64,000 nucleotides of DNA from Rhizobium acidisoli (GCF_002531755.2 NZ_CP034998.1:1116001-1180000), one strand, 5' to 3'. Positions 36,410-46,891 are shown, numbered from the stretch's first letter. The notes: a model not told the origin generated them from the sequence alone. Program-made: numbers and translations.

Positions 36410-37579
36410 ATGTGGCTCAGCAATTTCACCCTCGTTCTCCCAAACGAGGTGGTGAGTGAAGGTTCCGTGCGTGTTGAGGACGGCGCCATCGCCGAGATCA
36501 GGCCGGAGCCGGTCGCCGGGGCTGCCATCGATGGCGGCGGCCGGCTGCTGATGCCCGGATTCGTCGATCTCCACGGCGATATGATCGAGCGCGAGATCGC
36601 GCCACGCCCGAACGCGACGATGCCGATCGATTTCGGCATCCACGAACTCGACAAGAAGCTTGCTGCCGCCGGTGTCACCACGGCCTTTGCCGCCGTCTCC
36701 TTCGCCACCGAAAGCGTCTATGGCCACGTCCGCTCGTTGGAGACGACCTCGGCGGTGATCGAGGGCATCAACCGCCTGCGCGACAATCTGCTGATCGACC
36801 ACCGCGTCCACGCCCGCTACGAAATCACCAATGTCGGCGCCGCTCCCGCGCTCGAGCGCCTGCTGAATGCCGATCAGATCGACATGGTTTCGCTCACCGA
36901 CCACACGCCGGGCCAGGGCCAGTACAACAATCTGCAAAGCTACATTCTCAGCATTTCCGAGCGCCGCGCCATCTCCGAGGAAATGGCCGCCGAGATCGTC
37001 GCCAAGCGCATCGCCATGCGAAACAACCCCGACATCGAAGCCAAGCTGAAAGAGATCGTCGCGCTGTCGCTGAAGCACAAGCTGTCGCTTGCCTCGCATG
37101 ATGATGACAGCGTCGAGAAAGTTGCCGAGATGCATGATCTCGGCGTCACCATCAGCGAGTTTCCGGTCACCGCACCCGCCGCGGAAGAGGCCCGCCGCCG
37201 CGGTCTCTGGACGCTCATGGGCGCGCCGAACGCGCTACGCGGCCAGTCGATGTCGGGCAATCTCAGCGCCCTCGATGCCGCCAGGTCCGGTCTCCTCAGC
37301 GTCATCGCCGCCGATTATCACCCCGCCGCCTTCGTGCCCGGCATCTTCAAACTCGCCGACATGGTGGAAGGCGGTCTGCCCTCAGCCGTCGCCATGGCGA
37401 CCGGCAACGCCGCCCGCTCCGCCGGCCTCTCTGACCGCGGCGAAATCGCCATCGGCCAGCGCGCCGATCTGGTGGCGGTCGAACCGGGCGACATCAACCG
37501 CATCCGCGCCACCTTCCGCGCCGGCCGCTTCGTCTACAGCGACGGCACGCTGCACCCGTTGCGGGCGCTGGCGGCCTAA
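36410..37579 (+). CDS. phnM: Alpha-D-ribose 1-methylphosphonate 5-triphosphate diphosphatase
   Basis: PhnM is the amidohydrolase-fold enzyme of the C-P lyase pathway that releases pyrophosphate from the ribosyl triphosphate intermediate. The 389-residue protein begins MWLSNFTLVLPNEVV (start supported by caggaga), with metal-binding VDLHGDMIERE, LASHDDDS and AADYHPAAF. The other phn genes are absent from the window, so phnM here is isolated. A candidate Pho box precedes it. Its stop overlaps the convergent purN by 4 nt. Confidence 0.93.
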   Translation: MWLSNFTLVLPNEVVSEGSVRVEDGAIAEIRPEPVAGAAIDGGGRLLMPGFVDLHGDMIEREIAPRPNATMPIDFGIHELDKKLAAAGVTTAFAAVSFATESVYGHVRSLETTSAVIEGINRLRDNLLIDHRVHARYEITNVGAAPALERLLNADQIDMVSLTDHTPGQGQYNNLQSYILSISERRAISEEMAAEIVAKRIAMRNNPDIEAKLKEIVALSLKHKLSLASHDDDSVEKVAEMHDLGVTISEFPVTAPAAEEARRRGLWTLMGAPNALRGQSMSGNLSALDAARSGLLSVIAADYHPAAFVPGIFKLADMVEGGLPSAVAMATGNAARSAGLSDRGEIAIGQRADLVAVEPGDINRIRATFRAGRFVYSDGTLHPLRALAA

Positions 37580-38247
37580 GCGCGATCGCCGATCAGCGAG
37601 ATCAGCTGAGCTTTGGGCGCGGTGGTCGAAGCCATAGCGCCGACGGCTTTGCCGCCTTCCATTGTCACGCGGCCTTCGGCAAAGAGCTGCAGCGCCTGCG
37701 GGTAGATCTGGTGTTCGACGGTGAGCACGCGCGCGGCGAGGCTTTCGGCCGTGTCACCGGAAAGGATTGGGACGGCCGCCTGGCCGATCACCGGTCCTTC
37801 GTCCATGCCTTCGGTGACGAAATGCACGGTGCAGCCGGCGATCCGCATGCCGGCGTCGATCGCGCGCTGATGGGTATGCAGACCGGGAAACAGCGGCAGC
37901 AGGGAAGGGTGGATGTTGAGCATCCGGCCTTCATAACGCTGGATGAAGGTCGCGGTCAGCAGCCGCATGTAGCCGGCGAGGCAGAGGATGTCGGGGGAAA
38001 GCTCATCGAGTGCGGAAAAGATCGCCGCCTCATGCGCGTCCTTGCTGGGATAGTCCTTGCGAGGGAAGGTGAAGGTAGCGATGCCTTCAGCCGCCGCCTT
38101 GGCAAGCCCGCCGGCATCCGCCTTGTCGGAGATCACCCCGACGATCTCGGCCGGGTAGTCGGCCGCCTTGGCCGCCGTAACCAGCGCCATCATGTTGGAG
38201 CCGCCGCCGGAGATCAGGACGACGACGCGTTTGCGCTTCGCGCTCAT
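37576..38247 (-). CDS. purN: Phosphoribosylglycinamide formyltransferase
   Basis: Third step of purine synthesis: formylation of GAR with 10-formyl-THF. The 223-residue protein has [13 protein letters not shown] at the N-terminus, the catalytic region [40 protein letters not shown] (Asn, His, Asp). It follows purM with a 4-nt overlap. Confidence 0.96.
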   Translation of the reverse strand: MSAKRKRVVVLISGGGSNMMALVTAAKAADYPAEIVGVISDKADAGGLAKAAAEGIATFTFPRKDYPSKDAHEAAIFSALDELSPDILCLAGYMRLLTATFIQRYEGRMLNIHPSLLPLFPGLHTHQRAIDAGMRIAGCTVHFVTEGMDEGPVIGQAAVPILSGDTAESLAARVLTVEHQIYPQALQLFAEGRVTMEGGKAVGAMASTTAPKAQLISLIGDRA

Positions 38248-39317
38248 ATGGCAAGCGTGCCCTTATAGACCGTGCCGGCGGCACCCTCGTCGCGGGCGAT
38301 CATGCGGCCGAGCGTGACGACGGTCTCGCCCTCGGCTTCGAGGGCTGCGGAAACGGCCGCGACATTTTCGCTAGCGACGACGGCGATCATGCCGACGCCG
38401 CAGTTGAAGGTGCGCAGCATCTCCTTGGTTTCGACGCCGCCCGTCCTGGCGAGCCACGAAAACACCGGCGGAGCCTTGACGGCGGCAAGATCGATCTCGG
38501 CCGCCAGATGCTTCGGCAGCACGCGCGGGATGTTTTCCGGGAAGCCGCCGCCGGTGATGTGGGCCAGCGCCTTGATGGCGCCGGTCTCGCGGATCGCCTT
38601 CAGAAGCGGCTTCACATAGATGCGCGTCGGCTCGAGCAGGGCTTCGCCGAGCTTCTTGCCTTCGGAAAATGGCGCCGGCGCATCCCAGCCGAGGCCGGAG
38701 AGTTCGACGATCTTGCGCACCAGCGAGAAACCGTTGGAATGCACGCCGGAGGAGGCAAGCCCGAGGATCACGTCGCCCTCGGCGATATCGCCGGAGGGCA
38801 GCAGCTTGCCGCGTTCGGCAGCGCCGACGGAAAAACCGGCGAGATCATAGTCGCCGGAGGAATACATGCCGGGCATTTCGGCCGTCTCGCCGCCGATCAG
38901 CGCGCAGCCGGCCTGCCGGCAGCCGGCGGCAATGCCGCCGACGATCGCCGCGCCCTGGTCGGGATCGAGCTTGCCAGTGGCGAAATAATCGAGGAAGAAC
39001 AGCGGCTCGGCGCCCTGGACGACGAGATCGTTGACGCACATCGCAACGAGGTCGATGCCGACCGTGTCGTGATAATCGGCGTCGATGGCGATCTTCAGCT
39101 TGGTGCCGACGCCGTCGTTGGCGGCAACCAGAACCGGGTCGGTAAAGCCGGCGGCCTTCAGATCGAAAAGCCCGCCGAAGCCGCCGATCTCGCCATCGGC
39201 GCCGGGGCGGCGGGTCGAGCGCACCGCTGGTTTGATCTTCTCGACGAGGAGGTTGCCGGCATCGATGTCGACGCCCGCGTCGCTGTAGGTCAGGCCGTTT
39301 TTCCCAGACTGGCTCAT
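38244..39317 (-). CDS. purM: Phosphoribosylformylglycinamidine cyclo-ligase (AIR synthetase)
   Basis: Fifth step of purine synthesis: ATP-dependent ring closure of FGAM to AIR. The 357-residue protein has [36 protein letters not shown] and [11 protein letters not shown]. It leads the purM-purN pair; the 244-nt gap to the plus-strand transporter gene must contain its promoter. Confidence 0.96.
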   Translation of the reverse strand: MSQSGKNGLTYSDAGVDIDAGNLLVEKIKPAVRSTRRPGADGEIGGFGGLFDLKAAGFTDPVLVAANDGVGTKLKIAIDADYHDTVGIDLVAMCVNDLVVQGAEPLFFLDYFATGKLDPDQGAAIVGGIAAGCRQAGCALIGGETAEMPGMYSSGDYDLAGFSVGAAERGKLLPSGDIAEGDVILGLASSGVHSNGFSLVRKIVELSGLGWDAPAPFSEGKKLGEALLEPTRIYVKPLLKAIRETGAIKALAHITGGGFPENIPRVLPKHLAAEIDLAAVKAPPVFSWLARTGGVETKEMLRTFNCGVGMIAVVASENVAAVSAALEAEGETVVTLGRMIARDEGAAGTVYKGTLAI

Positions 39318-39470
39318 GCTGGTCTCCGATGGCTATTTCAGGCGGCAGACGCGCCGCGTCATCTGCCGGTCGCAATTGCATGACAGGGGCCTTTATGCAA
39401 GCGCCGCATGGCAAAAGCCCCCAATTTCCCGCGTCTTTCCCGAGCCTTTCCGGGATTTGGCGCGACAGGG

Positions 39471-39500
39471 TTGACCATCTTTGCGCCTGCATCCTATGTG
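39471..39500 (+). promoter_or_regulatory. Candidate sigma-70-type promoter for the AI-2E family gene
   Basis: TTGACC (39471-39476), 18-nt spacer, TATGTG (39495-39500), about 60 nt before the ATG. Seen by eye only. Confidence 0.4.
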
Positions 39501-39561
39501 CTGAATGGCCGCGTCGTTCGGATGCGGCGTTTGGCGGCGGAAAGCGATCAGCGGGGAAGCG

Positions 39562-40686
39562 ATGCCACAGCAAGTCAGCGGCAACAGTCTCAAGCGTCAG
39601 ATTTTCTTCTGGCTGGCCGTGCTCGTCTTCTTCATCGTCTTTCTCTATGTCTTCAGCTCGATCCTGCTGCCCTTCATCGCCGGCATGGCGATCGCCTATT
39701 TCCTCGATCCGGTCGCCGATCGGCTGGAACGCCTGGGCCTGAGCCGCATGATGGCGACGGTCGGCATCCTGATCGCCTTCGTCATCACCTTCGCCCTGGC
39801 GCTGATGATCCTCATTCCCGTGCTCGTCAGCCAGTTCAACGATTTCGCCGAGCGGCTGCCGGGTTATATCAGCCAGCTGCAGCAGTTCATCGACAATTCG
39901 AAAAACTCGCTGCTGCCGGACTGGATCAGGAGCCAGGCTGGCACGCTCAAGGACAATTTCTCCGGCATCCTTTCCGAAGGCATGGGCTTCTTGACCGGGC
40001 TCTTCGCGCAGATCTGGAATTCCGGCAAGGCGATCGTCGACGTCATATCGTTGCTCGTCGTCACCCCCGTCGTCGCCTTCTATATCCTGCTCGATTGGGA
40101 CCGCATGGTCGCCAAGGTCGATCAGTGGATCCCGCGCGATTATATCAGCGACGTCCGCCAGATCGCCAGCGAGATCGATCAAGCGATTGCCGGCTTCATC
40201 CGCGGCCAGGGCTCGCTCTGCCTCATCCTCGGCATTTATTATGCCGCCGGCCTGTCTCTCGTCGGTCTGAATTTCGGCCTGCTGATCGGGCTCTTCGCCG
40301 GCATGATCAGTTTCATTCCCTATGTCGGCTCGCTGGTCGGCCTCGTTCTCGCCGTCGGCGTGGCGATCGTCCAGTTCTGGCCGGATTATCCCTGGATCGG
40401 CCTGGTGCTCGCCGTCTTCTTCAGCGGCCAGTTCCTGGAAGGCAACATCCTGCAGCCGAAGCTCGTCGGCTCCAGCGTCGGGCTGCATCCGGTCTGGCTG
40501 ATGTTTGCGCTGTTTGCCTTTGGCGCGCTCTTCGGTTTCGTCGGGCTTTTGGTCGCCGTGCCGGCGGCGGCTGCCGTCGGCGTCCTTGTTCGTTTCGCGC
40601 TTTCACGTTACCTTCAGAGCGATCTTTATTTTGGCGGGTCGTCAGGCGGCCGCGCCCGGAAGACGAAATCAGTTCCCAATGAATGA
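39562..40686 (+). CDS. AI-2E family transporter (PerM/YdiK type)
   Basis: A 374-residue inner-membrane protein with about eight helices and the family stretches ILLPFIAGMAIAYFLDPVADRLERLG, TPVVAFYILLDWDRM, and GLLIGLFAGMISFIPYVGSLVG. Members export small molecules or act as Na/H antiporters; the AI-2 export role of E. coli TqsA cannot be assumed. ATG 39562 has ggggaag upstream. The gene overlaps hdaA by 8 nt, a pairing common in alphaproteobacteria. Confidence 0.9.
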   Translation: MPQQVSGNSLKRQIFFWLAVLVFFIVFLYVFSSILLPFIAGMAIAYFLDPVADRLERLGLSRMMATVGILIAFVITFALALMILIPVLVSQFNDFAERLPGYISQLQQFIDNSKNSLLPDWIRSQAGTLKDNFSGILSEGMGFLTGLFAQIWNSGKAIVDVISLLVVTPVVAFYILLDWDRMVAKVDQWIPRDYISDVRQIASEIDQAIAGFIRGQGSLCLILGIYYAAGLSLVGLNFGLLIGLFAGMISFIPYVGSLVGLVLAVGVAIVQFWPDYPWIGLVLAVFFSGQFLEGNILQPKLVGSSVGLHPVWLMFALFAFGALFGFVGLLVAVPAAAAVGVLVRFALSRYLQSDLYFGGSSGGRARKTKSVPNE

Positions 40687-41392
40687 CGTGAAGAACGCTG
40701 ATCCGAAGCGCAAGGCCGGAGAGCAGCTGCCACTGGTCTTTTCGCACGATGCCGCAAGCAGCCGTGACGATCTCCTGATTTCGGAGCGCCTCGCTGCCGC
40801 GGTGTCGATCGTCGATGCGTGGCCGGCATGGCCGTCGCCGGTCGTCGTGCTCGCCGGCCCGGTCGGTTCGGGAAAATCGCATCTCGCCCGCATCTGGCGG
40901 GAGTTGAGCGGCGCCGCCGACATCCATCCCGAGCTGGGCTCGGACGCGGCAATTACTGCCGCCGCCGGCCCGGTTTTGTTCGAGGATGCCGACCGCCTCG
41001 GCTTCGACGACAATGCGCTCTTCCATGTCATCAACAGCGTGCGCGAAAACGGCACCAGCCTGTTGATGACCAGCCGTCTCTGGCCGATCTCCTGGCCGGT
41101 TTTGCTGCCGGATCTGCGCTCGCGCCTGAAGGCTGCGACCGTCGTCGAGATCGGCGAACCCGACGAGGCGCTGTTGTCGCAGGTCATCGTCAAGCTGTTC
41201 GCCGACCGCCAGCTTTATATAGATGACAAACTCGTGCTCTATATCGTCAACCGGATGGAGCGGTCGCTGAATGCGGCCCAGACGATCGTCGAAAGGCTTG
41301 ACCGGCTGGCCCTGTCGCGGGGCACGAAGATCACCCGGTCTCTTGCTGCTGAAGTATTGAATGAATTGGGAAATTCGGAGTCGGCCGATTGA
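40679..41392 (+). CDS. hdaA: DnaA-related regulatory inactivator HdaA
   Basis: A 237-residue protein like the AAA+ part of DnaA. Near residue 15 it has EQLPLVFSH, a sliding-clamp binding motif as in Hda, then a Walker A variant GPVGSGKSHLARIW and VLFEDADRLG in the Walker B place. Hda with the clamp promotes ATP hydrolysis by DnaA after initiation. It lacks the DnaA DNA-binding domain. Translation is probably coupled to the transporter gene by the 8-nt overlap. Confidence 0.88.
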   Translation: MNDVKNADPKRKAGEQLPLVFSHDAASSRDDLLISERLAAAVSIVDAWPAWPSPVVVLAGPVGSGKSHLARIWRELSGAADIHPELGSDAAITAAAGPVLFEDADRLGFDDNALFHVINSVRENGTSLLMTSRLWPISWPVLLPDLRSRLKAATVVEIGEPDEALLSQVIVKLFADRQLYIDDKLVLYIVNRMERSLNAAQTIVERLDRLALSRGTKITRSLAAEVLNELGNSESAD

Positions 41393-41424
41393 CTGTCACA
41401 GTTCCGTCGTGAAACTGATATAAT
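41393..41424 (+). promoter_or_regulatory. Candidate Pho box and extended -10 of ppk
   Basis: Half-sites ctgtcac (41393-41399) and ccgtcgt (41404-41410) with a 4-nt gap, then 8 nt, then TGATATAAT, an extended -10 (TATAAT 41419-41424). The ppk ATG is at 41455. Geometry is that of a PhoB-activated promoter, with no -35. Confidence 0.55.
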
Positions 41425-41454
41425 TGCCTTCGGCGATTGAGAACGGGGTAGACC

Positions 41455-43659
41455 ATGGATAGCGCAGTCGCAGAACATCAGGAACTCACTCCGGAAACCA
41501 ACGACAACACGCCCCCGCTGGAAGAGCTGCTCAAGAGCCCCGAGCGCTTCATCAACCGAGAATTCTCCTGGCTGCAGTTCAACCGCCGTGTCCTGGAAGA
41601 AACCCTCAATACCGAGCATCCGCTGCTCGAGCGCGTGCGCTTCCTGTCGATCTCTGCCGCCAACCTCGATGAATTCTTCATGGTGCGTGTCGCCGGCCTC
41701 GAAGGCCAGGTGCGCCAGAACATCGCCATCCGCAGCCCCGACGGCAAGACGCCGGCCGAGCAGCTCGATTCGATCCTGCAGGAGATCGACCATCTGCAGA
41801 TGGAGCAGCAGGCCTCGCTTGCCGTGCTGCAGCAATATCTCGCCAAGGAAGACATCCTGATCGTGCGCCCCGGCGCCTTGAGCGATGCCGACCGCCAGTG
41901 GCTGGCGACCGAATTCGAACAGGCGATCTTTCCGGTTCTGACGCCGCTGTCGATCGATCCGGCCCATCCGTTCCCGTTCATTCCGAACCTCGGCTTCTCG
42001 ATCGGCCTGCAGCTTGTCAGCAAGAACGGCCGCGAGCCGATGACGGCGCTCTTGCGCCTGCCGCCGGCGCTCGACCGCTTCGTTCGTCTGCCGGATGATG
42101 GAAACACCATCCGCTACATCACGCTCGAGGATGTCGCCAACATCTTCATCCACCGGCTCTACCCGGGTTACGAGGTGCAAGGCTCCGGTACCTTCCGCGT
42201 CATCCGCGACAGCGATATCGAAGTCGAAGAAGAGGCCGAAGATCTCGTCCGCTTCTTCGAAACGGCGCTGAAGCGGCGGCGCCGCGGCAAGGTCATCCGC
42301 ATCGAGACCGACTCGGAAATGCCGGCCTCGCTGCGTCAGTTCGTCGTCCAGGCGCTGAATATCCCCGATAATCGCGTCGCCGTTCTGCCGGGGCTTCTGG
42401 CCTTGAACACCCTGTCGGAGATCACCAAGGCGCCGCGCGACGATCTCAGGTTTCCGTCCTACAATGCGCGATTTCCCGAGCGCGTCCGCGAACATGCCGG
42501 TGACTGCTTCGCCGCCATCCGCGAAAAGGACATGGTGGTTCATCACCCCTATGAATCTTTCGACGTGGTGGTCCAGTTTCTTCTCCAGGCTGCGCGCGAT
42601 CCTGACGTCCTGGCGATAAAGCAGACGCTTTACCGCACCTCCAACGACAGCCCGATTGTGCGTGCGCTGGTCGACGCCGCCGAAGCCGGCAAGTCGGTGA
42701 CGGCGCTGGTCGAGCTCAAGGCCCGCTTCGACGAAGAGGCGAACATCCGCTGGGCGCGCGATCTCGAGCGCGCCGGCGTGCAGGTCGTCTTCGGCTTCAT
42801 CGAGCTCAAGACCCACGCCAAGATGTCGATGGTCGTCCGCCGCGAGGAGGGCAAGCTCCGGACTTATTGCCACCTTGGAACCGGCAACTACCACCCGATC
42901 ACCGCGAAGATCTATACCGATCTCTCCTATTTCACCTGCAATCCGGTCATCGCCCACGACATGGCGAACATCTTCAATTTCATCACCGGCTACGGCGAGC
43001 CGGAACAGGGCATGCAGCTCGCCATCTCGCCCTATACGATGCGCCCGCGTATCCTGCGCCACATCGAGGAAGAGATTCAGCATGCCCGCAACGGATCACC
43101 GGCGGCGATCTGGATGAAGATGAATTCGCTTGTCGATCCCGACATCATCGACGCGCTCTATCGCGCCAGCCATGCCGGCGTCGAGATCGATCTTGTCGTG
43201 CGCGGCATCTGCTGCCTGCGTCCGCAGGTGCCCGGTCTCTCGGAGAAGATCCGCGTCAAGTCGATCATCGGCCGCTTCCTCGAGCACAGCCGCATCTTCT
43301 GCTTCGGCAACGGCCATGGCCTGCCGTCCGACAAGGCGCTGGTTTATATCGGTTCGGCCGACATGATGCCGCGAAATCTCGACCGCCGCGTCGAAACCAT
43401 GGTTCCGCTGACGAACCCCACCGTTCACGAGCAGGTTTTGTCCCAGATTATGCTCGGCAACGTGATTGACAATCAACAAAGCTACGAGATATTGCCCGAC
43501 GGTACGTCGCGGCGCATGGAAGTGCGCAGAGGCGAAGAACCGTTCAATGCGCAGCAGTATTTCATGACCAATCCGAGCCTGTCGGGCCGTGGTGAAGCTC
43601 TGAAGTCCAGCGCGCCGAAACTGATCGCCGGCCTCCTCGAAGGCCGCAACAACAAGTAA
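41455..43659 (+). CDS. ppk: Polyphosphate kinase 1
   Basis: Reversibly makes polyphosphate from ATP. The 734-residue protein has the N domain ([19 protein letters not shown]), the head domain, and the two PLD-like catalytic domains with [13 protein letters not shown] and [18 protein letters not shown]; autophosphorylated His residues lie in these segments. It is 12 nt before ppx, a classical operon. Candidate Pho box upstream. Confidence 0.97.
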   Translation: MDSAVAEHQELTPETNDNTPPLEELLKSPERFINREFSWLQFNRRVLEETLNTEHPLLERVRFLSISAANLDEFFMVRVAGLEGQVRQNIAIRSPDGKTPAEQLDSILQEIDHLQMEQQASLAVLQQYLAKEDILIVRPGALSDADRQWLATEFEQAIFPVLTPLSIDPAHPFPFIPNLGFSIGLQLVSKNGREPMTALLRLPPALDRFVRLPDDGNTIRYITLEDVANIFIHRLYPGYEVQGSGTFRVIRDSDIEVEEEAEDLVRFFETALKRRRRGKVIRIETDSEMPASLRQFVVQALNIPDNRVAVLPGLLALNTLSEITKAPRDDLRFPSYNARFPERVREHAGDCFAAIREKDMVVHHPYESFDVVVQFLLQAARDPDVLAIKQTLYRTSNDSPIVRALVDAAEAGKSVTALVELKARFDEEANIRWARDLERAGVQVVFGFIELKTHAKMSMVVRREEGKLRTYCHLGTGNYHPITAKIYTDLSYFTCNPVIAHDMANIFNFITGYGEPEQGMQLAISPYTMRPRILRHIEEEIQHARNGSPAAIWMKMNSLVDPDIIDALYRASHAGVEIDLVVRGICCLRPQVPGLSEKIRVKSIIGRFLEHSRIFCFGNGHGLPSDKALVYIGSADMMPRNLDRRVETMVPLTNPTVHEQVLSQIMLGNVIDNQQSYEILPDGTSRRMEVRRGEEPFNAQQYFMTNPSLSGRGEALKSSAPKLIAGLLEGRNNK

Positions 43660-43671
43660 AACTGGACCTAA

Positions 43672-45192
43672 ATGGTTGAATCTGAAGCCCAGGGGCGCCT
43701 TCCGGGGATCGCCCCGGTCTCCGTTGTCGACATTGGATCGAATTCCATTCGTCTCGTCGTCTACGAAGGCATGTCTCGCTCGCCGACCATTCTTTTCAAC
43801 GAAAAGGTCCTCTGCGGCCTCGGCAAAGGCATAGCCGTCACCGGCAAGATGGATGAAGACAGCGTCATCAGGGCTCTGGCGGCGCTGCACCGTTTCAAGG
43901 CCCTGTCCGATCAGGCACGCGCCGCGACCATGTATGTGCTGGCGACGGCCGCCGCCCGCGAGGCGAGCAATGGGCCGGATTTCATCCACCAGGCGGAAAC
44001 CATCCTCGGCCGCAAGGTCCGTGTGCTCTCCGGCGAGGAGGAGGCGAAATTCGCCTCGCTCGGCATCATCAGCGGCTTCTTCAATCCCGACGGCATCGCC
44101 GGCGATCTCGGCGGCGGCTCGCTTGAGCTGATCGATATCAGGGGCAAGGAGTTCGGCAAGGGCATCACGCTGCCGCTCGGCGGCCTGCGCCTGTCGGAAT
44201 ATGCCGGCGGCTCGCTCTCCAAGGCCCGCACCTTTGCCCGCAAGCAGGTGAAGACCGCAAAGCTGCTGTCGAAAGGCGAGGGGCGCACCTTCTACGCCGT
44301 CGGCGGCACATGGCGAAACATCGCCAAGCTGCACATGGAAATCACCAATTATCCGCTGCACATGATGCAGGGTTACGAGGTATCGCTCGAGGCGATGATG
44401 CTGTTCCTCGAACAGGTGGTGACCGCGCGTGATTCGAGGGAGCCTGCGTTTCAGGCCGTCTCCAAGCACCGCCGGTCGCTGCTGCCCTTCGGCGCCGTCG
44501 CCATGACGGAAGTGCTGAGCGCGATGAAACCGTCGGTGATTTCCTTCTCGGCGCAGGGCGTGCGTGAGGGATATCTCTATTCGCTGCTGTCGGAGGCCGA
44601 GCGCCGCCTCGATCCGCTGCTGGCCGCTGCCGGCGAGCTGGCGATCCTGCGTGCCCGTTCGCCCGAGCATGCCCGCGAGCTGGCGGAATGGACCGGCCGC
44701 ATGATGCCCTTGTTCGGCGTCCAGGAAACCGAAGAGGAAAGCCGCTATCGTCAGGCCGCCTGTCTGCTTGCCGATATCAGCTGGCGCGCCCATCCCGACT
44801 ATCGCGGCCTGCAGGCGCTGAACGTCATCGCCCACTCCTCCTTCGTCGGCATCAGCCATCCCGGCCGCGCCTTCATCGCGCTGACCAATTACTACCGTTT
44901 CGAAGGCCTGCACGATGACGGCGCCACCGGCCCGCTGGCGCAGATCGCCACGCCCCAGTTCATCGAGCGTGCCAAGCTGCTCGGCGGCATGCTGCGCGTC
45001 GTCTACCTCTTCTCGGCCTCGATGCCCGGCATCGTCAAAAGCCTGAGCTTCCGCAAATCGTCAAACCCGGACCTCGACCTCGAATTCGTCGTGCCGCCCG
45101 AATACCGCGATTTCGCCGGCGAACGCCTGGACGGCCGCCTGCAGCAGCTGTCGCGGCTGACGAACAAGAGGCTGGCGTTCCGGTTCGAGTAG
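43672..45192 (+). CDS. ppx: Exopolyphosphatase
   Basis: A 506-residue Ppx/GppA phosphatase that removes terminal phosphates from polyphosphate. The actin-like ATPase fold motifs are VVDIGSNSIRLVVYE and IAGDLGGGSLELID; a C-terminal HD-like helical part follows (around HPDYRGLQALNVIAHSSF). Paired with ppk on the same mRNA. Confidence 0.95.
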   Translation: MVESEAQGRLPGIAPVSVVDIGSNSIRLVVYEGMSRSPTILFNEKVLCGLGKGIAVTGKMDEDSVIRALAALHRFKALSDQARAATMYVLATAAAREASNGPDFIHQAETILGRKVRVLSGEEEAKFASLGIISGFFNPDGIAGDLGGGSLELIDIRGKEFGKGITLPLGGLRLSEYAGGSLSKARTFARKQVKTAKLLSKGEGRTFYAVGGTWRNIAKLHMEITNYPLHMMQGYEVSLEAMMLFLEQVVTARDSREPAFQAVSKHRRSLLPFGAVAMTEVLSAMKPSVISFSAQGVREGYLYSLLSEAERRLDPLLAAAGELAILRARSPEHARELAEWTGRMMPLFGVQETEEESRYRQAACLLADISWRAHPDYRGLQALNVIAHSSFVGISHPGRAFIALTNYYRFEGLHDDGATGPLAQIATPQFIERAKLLGGMLRVVYLFSASMPGIVKSLSFRKSSNPDLDLEFVVPPEYRDFAGERLDGRLQQLSRLTNKRLAFRFE

Positions 45193-45208
45193 TCTGCGGG
45201 AGGCGTTG

Positions 45209-45400
45209 TGCCGTGCCAGCCCCCCTCTGGCCTGCCGGCCATCTCCCCCACAGGTGGGGAGATCGGCTGGGCGCACCGATTTCCCAAAACTTGGCGTAGC
45301 AGCGCGACGAAACGGTAGATGGGCAGGAAGTGCGAGCCACTTGTGATCTCCCCACCTGTGGGGGAGATGCCCGGCAGGGCAGAGGGGGGCTGGCACGGCA
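45209..45400. repeat. Long inverted repeat, 56-bp arms, after ppx
   Basis: Left arm 45209-45264 and right arm 45345-45400 match at 54 of 56 positions, with an 80-nt centre that has no gene. Each arm contains a smaller palindrome ctcccccacaggtggggag. It fills most of the 291-nt gap between ppx and the phytase-like gene. It may be a dispersed rhizobial element or a MITE; no target duplication was recognised. Confidence 0.75.
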
Positions 45401-45430
45401 TGCCGTGCGATGTATCCACTAAACCAAACG

Positions 45431-45458
45431 AAAAAGGGCGGCGCTATCGCACCGCCCT
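45431..45458 (-). terminator. Intrinsic terminator of the phytase-like gene
   Basis: Stem agggcgg / ccgccct, read on the minus strand and followed by five T. It lies 26 nt after the stop of the minus-strand gene. Confidence 0.7.
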
Positions 45459-45483
45459 ACCTATTAGATATCAGAACCCAAAC

Positions 45484-46842
45484 TTACTTCGCGTTCAAAA
45501 ACTCGCCGACCTCAAGCAGGCTGAACTCGTTATTATCAGCCTTGTCGACGGCGCGGCCGGCGGAGAAGGGCAGGTTGTTGTCGTTGCCGATGATGATGTG
45601 GGTGGCGTCGACGCGGTCGACGTTTTCGATCGTCACGAACGGCATGTCGTAGACGCCGTCCTTGGCTCCGGCCTTCTTCTTGTTGCCGGGGTCCTGGATG
45701 TTGAGCAGGTCGATATAGCCGATCTTGCGGACGGCCTTGCCGGCATTTGCGTCGTTGAACTCGATCTTGTAGACGCGCTTCAGTTCGGCCGGGGCCTCGA
45801 AGCAATCCGGCTTCGGCTGCTTCGGGTCTGCGCAGGCCTTGTCCTTGGTGCCGGCGCCGCTGTCGCGCTCGATGACGAGAGCGGTGGTGTCGTCGAGCAT
45901 GTTGAAGTCGCCGATCGACACACCCTTGTCCTCGAACGGATAGAGCCAGCTGCGGCCGGTCCACTTCTTGGCGGCGACGTCGAATTCGATGACGCGGACG
46001 GCGGTGTGACCGTCGGCCGATTCCGTCTGGCCGTCATCCTTGTAGATGGCGCCCTCGAGCAGGCCGTAGAGCTTGGCGCCATCCTTCGACATGGCGAGGC
46101 CTTCGAAGCCGCCGGAGCGCTTCAGGTTGAAGACCGGCATCTTGGCAGTCGGGTTACCCGGGAGCTGGATCAGCGGATTGTCGGGCGAAAGCACCGGCTT
46201 GCCGTCGAGCGTCGTCGCGATGACGTCGGTCAGATGGCCTTGGGTATCGATTTTCAGGATATAGGGACCGAATTCGTCGCCCAGCCAGAAACCGTCGGCA
46301 ACCGGCTGGATCGATTCGATGTCGAAGTCGGCGCCGGTGAGGTAGCGCGTATCGGTGCCTTCGAGCACGATCGGGAAGGGGGCGATCTTGTTCGGATCGG
46401 AGAGGAAGAGGTTCTTGACGATTTCAGCCTTGTTGGCTGCCCAATCGAACTTCATCTGGTGCAAGAAGAGCATGGAGTCCGAGGAATTGGCCTTCGAGCC
46501 GAAGCCGTTGTCCGTCAGCGTCCAGAACGTGCCGTCGGCCATCGTCTTGATGCCGGAGAAGCCCTGGATCGCCTGGCCGTCGAAGGGGAGCTTCAGGTCG
46601 GTGACGCGGGCGCCGTCCTTGCCGGGAACTGTGCCGAGCGCTTCGGTGCGCTTGCGGTCCGCCGTCGTGAACTTGCCGGAATGTTTCAGGAATTCAGGGG
46701 CATCTGCCGGAGCCGGAGCCATGGTGTTGGCAGGCAGGATCGCCTGGCCGGCGAGCTTGGCCGGAAACTGCTGCTGGTCGGCCGAAGCGGAGCCGGTCAT
46801 CAGGATGAAAAGCGATACGGAAGCAAAAAGGACGTTCTTCAT
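45484..46842 (-). CDS. Secreted phytase-like / esterase-like protein
   Basis: A 452-residue protein with a signal peptide (MKNVLFASVSLFILMTGSASA) and a beta-propeller-like body of the esterase-like activity of phytase family: FSGIKTMADGTFWTLTDNGFG, FWLGDEFGPYILKID, GFEGLAMSKDGAKLYGLLEG, NDNNLPFS. Acidic clusters suggest calcium binding. It is probably periplasmic; release of phosphate from organic esters is plausible but not shown. A tandem 11-nt repeat like Pho half-sites precedes it. Confidence 0.85.
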   Translation of the reverse strand: MKNVLFASVSLFILMTGSASADQQQFPAKLAGQAILPANTMAPAPADAPEFLKHSGKFTTADRKRTEALGTVPGKDGARVTDLKLPFDGQAIQGFSGIKTMADGTFWTLTDNGFGSKANSSDSMLFLHQMKFDWAANKAEIVKNLFLSDPNKIAPFPIVLEGTDTRYLTGADFDIESIQPVADGFWLGDEFGPYILKIDTQGHLTDVIATTLDGKPVLSPDNPLIQLPGNPTAKMPVFNLKRSGGFEGLAMSKDGAKLYGLLEGAIYKDDGQTESADGHTAVRVIEFDVAAKKWTGRSWLYPFEDKGVSIGDFNMLDDTTALVIERDSGAGTKDKACADPKQPKPDCFEAPAELKRVYKIEFNDANAGKAVRKIGYIDLLNIQDPGNKKKAGAKDGVYDMPFVTIENVDRVDATHIIIGNDNNLPFSAGRAVDKADNNEFSLLEVGEFLNAK

Positions 46843-46891
46843 AATATCCCCATGGAACGGATGCGAATGGCATCCGCTTAGCAGGGCTTCC

